Shown piece by piece: positions 55,435 through 64,000 of a DNA stretch of 64,000 nt. Each line of letters opens with the position of its first letter. Within the stretch, counting starts at the first letter, position 1. Both the position numbers and the translations under genes were made by a program. This DNA is from Plantago ovata. Taxonomy: Eukaryota > Streptophyta > Magnoliopsida > Lamiales > Plantaginaceae. The stretch spans positions 124,001 through 188,000 of the forward strand of contig JAHHQI010000106.1 of assembly GCA_028274465.1 (NCBI GenBank), in the 5' to 3' direction. The notes under the pieces are model-generated. The model did no database searches. It was not told where the DNA came from and saw nothing but the letters and a program-made list of their open reading frames with translations.

Positions 55435-56686
55435 CTCTTGTGTGGCTTGCGTAGTCTGTCTCTTACTTGCAGCTGTATATGCAATCGAGCATCCGGAGGA
55501 TAAGGTGCTGTATGATCTGGCAATTCAACACATGGTGGACAGTGCCACTAGGAAGAGTGGAGCTGAGGAGGACTCAAAGCTGTGTAGGACAAGTGATTTT
55601 AAGGAAGCTTATGACTATTTGAAGGATGAAGGCGTGTATGAGACCACAAATTATGGTACTTACAAGGGCAGGCGACAGTTAGTTTACAAGGAACCTAAGG
55701 TGAGATTACTTGACCTGTTTCTTATATTATTTTTAAAAAATAAATAAATTATTAATCAATTAATAAATCTGTTGTAGGTGAGGAGACTAAGAATTACTAA
55801 TGGGGTTTTCCTGGAACGGAAAAACCACGAAGAGGTGTGTGCTAAGTTGCAGAGTCGCCCACTGTCCGCTGCTGTGGTTTTCACTGATAAGTTTTGGGAT
55901 TTCAAAGGCGAGGTAATGATACAAGTAGCTCATTCGAACTATTCTTCTGATCAACTGAAACTAGCCCAAGCAGGAAACAAAACTGTTCATTTTTTTCTTT
56001 TTTAATAATTAAATTAAATTAAATAGCTATGTTCTTATCATTTAAATGTGTTATTTCTCATTTGTTGTTTCTTAATGAGCTTATGTTTTTTTTTTTTTTT
56101 TTAAAGATAGTATTGTTCGGTCATGTTGATTACTGCTAGCCCATGTGTATTATAATTTTTTGGCTGAGCTAATAAGTATTATAATTTGATTTGAATTTTT
56201 GAAGTATTTATAGTTGTGCATTCAGTTGACGTTATGAATTAATATGTACAAGGATTTGTGCTCATTTATGTAAATTTAATTACTTTGTGATTCGTTTTTA
56301 AAATTGGTAAAATAAGGATATTTTTACAAATTACAAGTAATTGTCTTAAAAGTGCTCTTGATTGTATTTGATACTATTAATACTCATTCCTTTTTTTTTT
56401 TTTTAATAAGATGTTTTAGCCAAATATATCTTGATAAATGCAGTCTATATACGTACCTCCTGAGGGAACAGATGACAGTGCTACAATTGATAGTAAATAT
56501 CATGCTGTTATGGTCATAGGCCATGGGACTGATGCAGAAACTGAGATGGATTTTTATATTATACAGTCAAGCTGGGGTACAGATTTTGGTTTCTATGGTT
56601 ACGCTAAGGTGGTGAGTACATGTTTGCACTACGTTTCTTATCCTGAGGGCGTTGATTGGGATTATGAGTGGATGAAGAGGAGATGA
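54282..56686 (+). CDS. papain-fold (C1A) protein, putative pseudo-peptidase, lysine-rich N-terminus (283 aa)
   Basis: Exons: 54282-54419, 54537-54606, 55434-55699, 55778-55912 and 56444-56686. Junctions are GT-AG and in phase. Residues 1-30 are Lys/Gly/Ser-rich (GSKSKGKKGKQPK). No signal peptide or I29 propeptide is visible. VVDQLKCNSCVA aligns with the papain active-site segment: Q66 matches the oxyanion glutamine, C69 the disulfide cysteine, C72 the nucleophile; the usual Trp after the nucleophile is Val. H223 (KYHAVMVIGHG) fits the catalytic histidine. In IIQSSWGTDFG the catalytic asparagine is Ser (S245). Activity is doubtful. The basic N-terminus suggests a cytosolic or nuclear protein rather than the vacuolar or secreted location of the family. 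Confidence 0.8.
55395..55430 (+). repeat. run of 36 T at a 3' splice site
   Basis: The run ends three bases before the AAG acceptor of exon 3 of the papain-like gene and would act as its polypyrimidine tract. Confidence 0.9.
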
Positions 56687-59450
56687 GTGCACTTTAGATT
56701 TCAGATAATAATTGATTACTTGGCGGATTCTTGTTCTGATTAGTGGATATCGTGACTTAATTGTACTCGGGTATTGATATCATGTCTTAACTCATTACTT
56801 GGATAATTGGCTGAATATTGGATATTATGTAGTGTTAGTTTTACTACCTTTGTATTCCTTGTCTTCATTTCTATATCACCCATTTGTTAATTTCATTACT
56901 CTACTGGAGTTGAGTTTGATATTGTGTCCGAAATTCAGTATTCTTTTCTCTTGCATAACTTTTTTCTCTAGAAACTTAGGTTCTCTTTTCATTTTGGCAA
57001 GCTCGAGCACGACTTCTTTTTTAGCCGGCCCTCACAGTGTTCACCAAAATTCAGTTTTTGGGTTTTCTTAATTTCATTTTTATCAACTCCTTCCTTCTCT
57101 CTACGATGTGATAAATAATCCTCTCTCTTCTCTCTTGGACTCCTCTTTCCTTCTTATACATCATCTACCCTAGATGTACTCTACTAAATTCTTCAAAATA
57201 ATACCTAGCACTATTTCCTATATCAAAAAAATCTCCAGTTTACCATCTCAACAGATGTCCATGTCTCACCGTCACCTGAGAATATTGAATGCCTTACCAG
57301 TTGTTTATGACGAGCTTGTACATTTCTTATGTTTATTCTATTTGTACACCAACCTGAAGGTTTGGCACAACGACGGTTTGCGAAATTTACCTTTGTTATC
57401 GGGCCTAGGACGTTGCATTTCTCATAGATCTCCCGACACATAATGGCAGTGGTGGCATACGCACCAAATGTGGTTCATTTTGGTTAAGTCACTTCTAATG
57501 CAGCTGAGCCATTTAATAGTGTTAAAGAGTATGTTACCTACCAGTTAAGGCGATGTTGATGTAGTGACCCGTTATACCCAGATTTATATTATGGAAGTAA
57601 ATACTCCTCTCCTATTTTTTTTAGTTGTCGTTTTAGAAATTTTGATATGTTAGAAATACTTGTCGTTTTAGCTATAATGATTACTAATAATAGGTTTAAC
57701 TATCTTTTGTCCCTATATTTACCACTACCAATATAATATATGATAATCGATCATATATTATATAGAAAATCGATTACAGAAGGTTACAATTACAAACCCA
57801 GGTGAAGGCGGGACAGTTCATCGGTAAACCTCTAACAAACTCCTGGATTTTCTCTTCTCAGTACCATTAGTAGTACTACAGACATCAGTTTACTGGCAGC
57901 TGGCCTAGGAATTACCGGATTAAGAGGTCACAACTCACAACGGCTTTTTCACCTGTTGATGTAACTTACAATAAAACAAGTAAAATTAACTCCAGTAAAA
58001 TGAAAGTACTGGAAAGTAAATAACCAAAGGACAATAATTGAAGTTGCTAAAGTCACAAGCACGCTAAATAGTTTCTTCTCCAAATAAGAACACTTCTTTG
58101 ACTTGTTCCCCATAACAGACATGACAGTTGAATACTATTAGACTTATCACGTGTTGGTACTCTGAAAAAGGACGAGGTGTTGCAACCTAGACTGGGGCTC
58201 TATTTCGAAGAAGTGAGCCCGAGTGGAATGGTCTTCGGGATAAGGGGTATGCATGGATTATTAATGATGGGGTGATAACGATTTTTGTGATTGTGAACTG
58301 TATTTATCACACATATTCATCACCAAAAACCATTTATATTTCATAAAAAAAGTCATAAATAATAGAGCAGCATAAGTATCTTTTTTAGCATACCACTTAT
58401 TTTAAGCATAAAAAGTTTTTAGAGTGATGGACCTTCAATTAAAAAAAAATAAAAATTCGAGGATACTGGGTTTCGAACCATGCCCACATGCAAACATATC
58501 CACTCACTATTCCATTTGGCTACAATTGCTTTGTTAACAAAAATTCTTAAACCAACTAATTAAAGGCTAGAATAAATGTACAATAATTATAGTAAATAAA
58601 TTAAAATATAATTAGTGTATAAAGGATCAGTGATTGACTTTTCATTGATTAGGTAATAAAATGAATGTGAAACGTGACTTCGGTATTTTCTCTCCGCCTA
58701 AAGGATCGGTGATTGACTTTTTATTGATTTTCTAAATATGTTAAGATTTTATGTAATAATTACTATAATTCTGTTCCAAATTAACCGCACTCAAAATAAA
58801 TGGGAGCACTAATTATAGTACAAAATAGTGAGCACTGCCGAAATTTATTACAAACTAATTAGGTAACAGGCTTCTTTTATAAATATTTTCTATATATAGG
58901 ATTGTACAAAATTAATGTACAAAATTGTAGTGAGCACTAATTGTAGTAAATTCTTAGCCTGTTACCGAAATTGTAGTGAGCACTAATTACACCCAAATTC
59001 TGTCTAATTCACGTGAGCAATAATTAAAAAAAAAAAATTACAATTTACTTTCTTCCCTTTCCCATATAATGGTATTACTGAATTCGTCTCTTTGAGCAGA
59101 AATAATACTTACGTTTATTTACCTACAAGTTCTTTTTTTTTTTTTAATAATTTTGAATTACATCATTCAGCACTTCAAACAGAATTAATGCAAGACTGAT
59201 TATACAATAATGCAAGACAATTGATTGTTCACCACAACCACACAATCATCGAATTAATGCACACATTCATCATAAACCAAAAAAAAAAAAAAAAAAACAA
59301 TCAGACCAAGTAATGGCCACGGCATCATCAAGCCTCACCATTATTCAAAAATATACTACATTTACTAATGAAGCCAAGTCATTAAAACTATAACAATTAC
59401 GAAATAAAGTTTAAAAAATTTATATATTTGTTATATATGAAATTAATTAG
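56687..59450. other. gene-less stretch before the Helitron
   Basis: 3' flank of the papain-like gene, then AT-rich DNA. Local duplications: GATCGGTGATTGACTTTT-like at 58625 and 58703, and TTGTAGTGAGCACTAATT at about 58926 and 58971. GGGTTTCGAACCATGCCC near 58468 resembles a SINE box B but has no partner. No Helitron 5' end was recognised. Confidence 0.5.
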
Positions 59451-62400
59451 ACATGGCTATGGCTATATGCAAGTACATTAAGTATCCTGAATTGTTCATT
59501 ACGTTTACCTGTAATCCGAAGTGGCCGGAAATTGTCCGTTTTTGTGATGAAAGGGGCGTGAGGCCAGAGGATAGGCCTGACATATGTTGTCGAGTCTTCA
59601 AGATGAAACTTGACGAACTTATTAAGGATCTCAAGACTAAGGAAATATTCGGAAAGTGTGTGGCAGGTATGAGTTGTGAATTATCTATTTGAACTTTAAT
59701 TTTTTCCCGAATTCTATCTTCTAGCATTATTTTTTTCCGACCTAACATCACACTAACTGTGTTTTATTTTGTTATGCAGTTGTGTATACTATAGAATTTC
59801 AGAAGAGAGGTCTCCCCCACGCTCATATTCTACTGTGGGTTGATCGGAAGGGTAAGTCATGCACCGTAAGTGACATAGACGAGGTTATAAGTGCTGAAAT
59901 TCCTGATAAAGACCTTGAGCCTGAGTTGTATAAGGCGGTCTCGGAGTACATGGTCCATGGTCCATGTGGACCTTTGAACCCTAAGTCTCCTTGCATGAAT
60001 GCTGATAAGAACAAGTGCTCCAAGAAATTTCCAAAGTCGTTCACTGAAAGAACAAGTTTTGATGCAAATGGCTACCCTGTTTATCGTAGGCGTGACGACG
60101 GGAAGACTATTGAAAAGAATGGTGTCAGTATTGATAACATGTATTGATGAATACATGTTACTCTTGAGAGTTAATGCATTGTTGAGGTTCATATGTTAGC
60201 TTTATAACGTTTAACATTATACTTCTTCATTATTGTTTTATGGGTTATCCATGTTTTATGTTGTTTCAGGTTCATTGTTCCATACAATGCTTACCTGTTA
60301 ATGAAGTACCAAGCACATGGTGTAACGCAACAAATTCTATAAAATACCTTTTCAAGTACATCAATTAGGGTGTCGACCGGGCAGGTGTAACCGTCACCGT
60401 TGACAATGAGGTTAATGATTATGTCGATTGCCGTTACATATCCGCGTGTGAGGCAGTATGGCGGATTTTGGGGTTCGACATACATTATCGTGACCCTTCT
60501 GTCGAGCGTTTACCATTCCATTTGGAAGGAGAGCATACCATGGTGTTCAAGGACGGTGACTACATCGTGGATCTGGTGGATAAGCAGACTGTTGCAGAGA
60601 CCAAGTTCATAAAGTGGATGGAATTCAACAGGGATCATCCCGAGGCACGCAAATATCTCTATGCAGAGTTCCCACGACATTATTGTTGGCATGCAAAGGA
60701 GCGTGAGTGGAGGGATAGGGTGATTAAGACCTCTAAGATCGGCAGGATCTATCATGTGCCTCCGAGTGCTGGCCCTGTGTACTATCTCAGGGTAATGTTG
60801 AACCATGTGAGAGGCCCTACTTGCTACGAGGACCTCAGGACTGTTGGTGGAATTGTGTATGATACATACCGTGATGCTTGCTACGCTCTTGGTCTTTTGG
60901 ATGACGACAAAGAGTACATAGAAGGTATTGCAGATGCAGCTATTTGGGGGTCAGGCAAATATTTACGCCAGCTGTTCTGTATGCTTTTAATGTCGAACAG
61001 TATGTCTAGACCTGCGCATGTTTGGGAGAATACATGGCATCATCTGGGCGATGATGTTTTGCTCACTTTTCGACGCAACACTGGTAACCCAGGTGCGTTA
61101 TTTTCTTTGATTAATCGAGCAGTCTTATGTTATGTATACATGTTCTATTATTTTTTATTTCTGACTGAACTTTGTCGACAGACTTGGTTCTTACCGATGA
61201 GGAGATAAAGAACTTCACCCTTCACGAGATAGAAGAAATGTTGCAGCGCAATGGATGCACTCTCTCTCAATATGAGGGCATGAAGTTACCGAAGAACACG
61301 GTCATTGAGAACGGGATGAACAGCCTTATTGCTGAGGAGTTGGCATATGACATGGATGAGATGCAATCTGAACACGACAGGCTATATCCTTGCCTTACTG
61401 ATGAGCAGCAGAATGTCTACGAAACCATCATGGATGCCATTGATTCGGGTAATGGTGGTGTTTTCTTCCTTTATGGGTACGGCGGCACGGGGAAGACGTT
61501 TTTGTGGAGGACATTGTGTTCGGCTATTAGAGCCAGGCGTCAGATTGTGCTCTCCTTGGCTTCGAGTGGCATTGCTTCTCTGCTGTTACCCAAGGGTCGC
61601 ACGACACATTCTAGATTTGGCATACCATTGCAGGTTGATGAGACTTCGGTATGCAGCATGATCTCTCCGGGAAGTGACCTTGCAGTATTATTGTTGAACA
61701 CGAAGCTTATCATATGGGATGAGGCTCCGATGACCAATAGGTACTGCTTTGAGGCCCTTGATCGGAGTATTCGAGATGTTGTTAGAGGGCACAGTGGTTT
61801 CTCTCCTGACAAGCCTTTTGGTGGCTTAACTGTCATTTTCGGAGGAGACTTTAGGCAGATTCTACCGGTAGTGCCTAAGGGTAGCAGACAAGATATTGTC
61901 CACGTGTCTCTGTGCTCGAGTAAGAGAATATGGAGGGAATGCACCGTTTTGAAACTCACGAAGAACATGCGACTTCAGGTATGTGCTCATAATATTTTAC
62001 AGTGTAGTATGCGATTCGTTCAAGTATAATTACAACAATTATATTATGCCATTATTCAAACAAATCTACATTGTTTTTATTATTATTTTTTTATTTTTTT
62101 TCCTGTAGTCGGGTGGATCTCCAGCTGAGGTTGAAGAAATTCGAGAGTTTGCTGATTGGTTGTTGAGCGTTGGAGACGGGAACGTCGGTGGACCAAATGA
62201 TGGTGAAGTTGATTTCAATCTCCCCAGTGATGTCCTTATCAGAAATGCACCCGATCCTATAGACACTATTGTGAAGGACACGTATCCTTCCCTCTTGGAC
62301 CATGTTGGTGATGGCGTCTATTTCCAGGACAGGGCCATTCTTGCTCCTACCAACGATGTTGTCCAGGAGATAAATGATTATGTGATGTCTATGTTGCCGG

Positions 62401-62981
62401 GTGATGCGCAAACATACCTGAGTTCGGATAGCATCTGTCCTGATGAGGGTGACATTGTAAACAGAGAGGATGTTTATTCGGTTGAATTCCTCAATACTAT
62501 TAGGGCTTCGGGTCTTCCGAATCACTCTATCAAACTTAAGGTTGGATGCCCTATTATGCTACTTAGGAACATTGACCAGTCTGCTGAACTCTGTAATGGC
62601 ACGAGATTGATGGTTACCAAGCTTTCCCCTCATGTTATAGAGGCCAGGAAGATATCTGGGAAGAATGCTGGATCAAAGGTTTACATACCGCGGATGCTTC
62701 TTTCTCCTTCGGATGTAACTAAATTTCCTATAAGATTTCAGCGAAGACAGTTTCCTATTGCTGTGAGCTACGCCATGACGATCAACAAGAGCCAGGGGCA
62801 ATCATTGGCCAATGTGGGTCTCTACCTTCCTAAGCCGGTCTTCAGCCACGGCCAGTTATACGTAGCTTTCTCTAGGGTTACGAGCAAGAAGGGTCTAAGG
62901 GTGTTAGCCCTTGACGATGAAGGGAAACCCAGTGACATTACCACAAATGTCGTCTATAAGGAGGTTATTTGCAATCTATGA
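59451..62981 (+). pseudogene. Helitron RepHel helicase gene, N-terminally truncated and broken
   Basis: Rep part: ITFTCNPKWPEI near 59500; an intron (59667-59779) leads to FQKRGLPHAHILLW with the HxH motif. Stops follow at 60145-60150. Near 60360 the catalytic segment reads IKYLFKYIN and then TAG (60366-60368), where a lysine is normal. A small deletion lies just upstream. The frame from about 60369 is open to 61092, then introns 61093-61181 and 61979-62108. Pif1-type helicase: Walker A GYGGTGKT near 61480, LIIWDEAPM, GGDFRQILPV, then MTINKSQGQSL and VAFSRVTSKKGLRVL. Stop at 62979-62981. The N-terminal Rep region is missing. Inactive, though the helicase half is well kept. Confidence 0.9.
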
Positions 62982-63285
62982 GGTAAATTATATATGGCTT
63001 GATGTGTTAACTTTTTCTATATCCTTTTGCTTATTGAAAAAAAAGGTAATATGTTTTTTCCATGTACATTTCAATGGGAGTTTATTTATGAGTTTACTTT
63101 TACTCGCAGGTTGTTCCTTGGTTGATGTGTCAGCAGGCTATCTCCTCGCCCCCTCCCCCCTCGATTACTATATGTCACTTTATTTTCTCATGTAATAGCT
63201 TTGAGATTGATTTATATATACTGGGGTCAAGTATGTCTGTGGATTTTTTTTGGCACGTTTTGATTTTTCCCGTCATTATTGAAAG

Positions 63286-63313
63286 CCGTGGCAACGCCAC
63301 GGGTCAATACTAG
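63286..63313 (+). other. Helitron 3' terminal hairpin and CTAG end
   Basis: 7-bp stem, 3-base loop, 7 bases, then CTAG. Fits the CTRR consensus. Confidence 0.92.
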
Positions 63314-63317
63314 TTTA

Positions 63318-63850
63318 TAAATTATAAGTTGACAAATTCTCTTAAATTAAGCTGGATAAGTCGAACCTAGAGAAGCTGGGTTTTACCTATTTAATCATAT
63401 TTTCCTTAAATTAAGCTGGATTGTAGTTGTTTTTGTAAAAAAAGATAGGTTTGCAAACACTGCAACACCTACAACTTATCTAACTTTTAATTAGGGGTGT
63501 TTGCAATAACTTCAACTTAAAATAAGTGGTTAATTTAAGTAGAAGTTGGTAAAGTGTGCTTATTAGAGAATTTGATGGGTATTTGCAAAAAAACTACTTA
63601 AAAGTTAGATAAGTTGTATGTGTTGCAGTGTTTGCAAACCTAACTTTTCGGACAAAAACAATTAAAATCCAGCTTAATTTAAGGAGAAGCTGCTGAAGGA
63701 GGTACAACCTAGCTTCTCCAAGTTCAACTTATCCAGCTTAATTTAAGAGAATTAAGCAGCTTATAAGCTGTTGCAAACAGTCAAAAAGCTGCTTCTGCTT
63801 AAAATAAGTGATAAGCTGGATAAGTTAAACTGTTGCAAACACCCACTAAG
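63318..63850. mobile_element. foldback / MITE with long inverted arms
   Basis: The arm at about 63335-63490 (TCTCTTAAATTAAGCTGGAT, GGTTTGCAAACACTGCAACA) is inverted at about 63590-63765 (TCCAGCTTAATTTAAGAGA, TGTTGCAGTGTTTGCAAACC). A second pair, GGGTGTTTGCAA at 63495 and TTGCAAACACCC at 63834, bounds the right part and resembles hAT-type ends. The Helitron end abuts its left side, so its left end may be cut. A transcript would form a long hairpin. Confidence 0.7.
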
Positions 63851-63865
63851 CCGATGTGTTAGGCC

Positions 63866-63966
63866 GCAATCGTTGTTTTTTTTTTTGAATCGGCTAAATG
63901 GTGACTCGAACCCCTGACCTATTGGTTGGAGATGAAACTGCTTACCAACTAAGCTATGATTCGTTG
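63866..63966 (-). mobile_element. tRNA-derived SINE
   Basis: On the minus strand: TAGCTTAGTTGGTAAGCAG (box A), GGGGTTCGAGTCACC (box B), then ATTTAGCCGATTC and a run of 10 A. Box spacing is tRNA-like. The tail shares the GCCGATT motif with the LINE-type tails. Confidence 0.75.
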
Positions 63967-64000
63967 TCTGTGTTAAGCCGCAATCGTGAAGCTAATTCAG

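Larger units (their letters stand above)
59451..63313 (+). mobile_element. Helitron, 3' portion with terminus
   Basis: The RepHel pseudogene is followed by a classical Helitron end: CCGTGGC-AAC-GCCACGG hairpin (63286-63302), then GTCAATACTAG ending at 63313, with T as the next base, as expected for insertion between A and T. The 5' terminus was not found. Confidence 0.88.

Noticed and set aside
57174..57443. Overlapping frames on both strands
   Set aside because: No recognisable domain and no splice context; likely chance.
63866..63966. Functional tRNA gene
   Set aside because: Boxes A and B are present, but there is no complete cloverleaf and a poly(A) tail follows, so SINE is the better call.

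Overview
This window is nuclear DNA from a flowering plant, most likely a eudicot. The evidence is spliced genes with short GT-AG introns, plant-type LTR retrotransposons (Tat, Athila and Copia lineages), a plant L1-like LINE, MITEs, tRNA-like SINEs and a Helitron. The species cannot be named from the sequence alone. Most of the window is transposable elements; three host genes can be reconstructed exon by exon.

Layout. 1-1985: uninterrupted pol frame of a Tat-type Ty3/gypsy element (minus), ending at a 100-N assembly gap. 2086-18744: a second, decayed Tat element (minus), with 88-bp tandem repeats downstream of its pol. It is split by a complete Athila-type element (5710-15270) that has 1.4-kb LTRs, a perfect GATCA target duplication, a dead gag, no reverse transcriptase and an open ORF3. 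18745-19939: LTR of another Athila-type element, cutting into the Tat gag. 19985-26893: L1-type LINE with ORF1, a frameshifted ORF2 carrying an odd in-frame insertion, and a poly(A) tail. 26894-30549: gene-poor, with two MITEs and a SINE.

30550-43872: two host genes, an RD2-like universal stress protein (minus, five exons, 176 aa) and a PME11-like pectinesterase (plus, five exons, 334 aa). As I recall, their Arabidopsis homologues are adjacent loci, so this looks like old microsynteny. A 5.9-kb Copia element with identical LTRs and an intact 1636-codon gag-pol frame has inserted 136 bp upstream of the stress-protein start codon and moved its promoter away.

43873-51640: retroposon tails, a non-autonomous LTR element (46747-49764, GAAAG target duplication), a SINE and a decayed pogo/Lemi1-like DNA transposon. 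54282-56686: a five-exon papain-fold gene with no signal peptide or propeptide, a lysine-rich N-terminus, and serine where the catalytic asparagine should be. 59451-63313: decayed Helitron RepHel gene with a clear 3' terminal hairpin, lying against a foldback element. 63866-63966: a SINE.

The most unusual non-genic structure is the array of short GC-rich palindromes in the Athila-type elements. The most unusual genes are the papain-like putative pseudo-peptidase and the Copia element whose polyprotein ends inside its own LTR.
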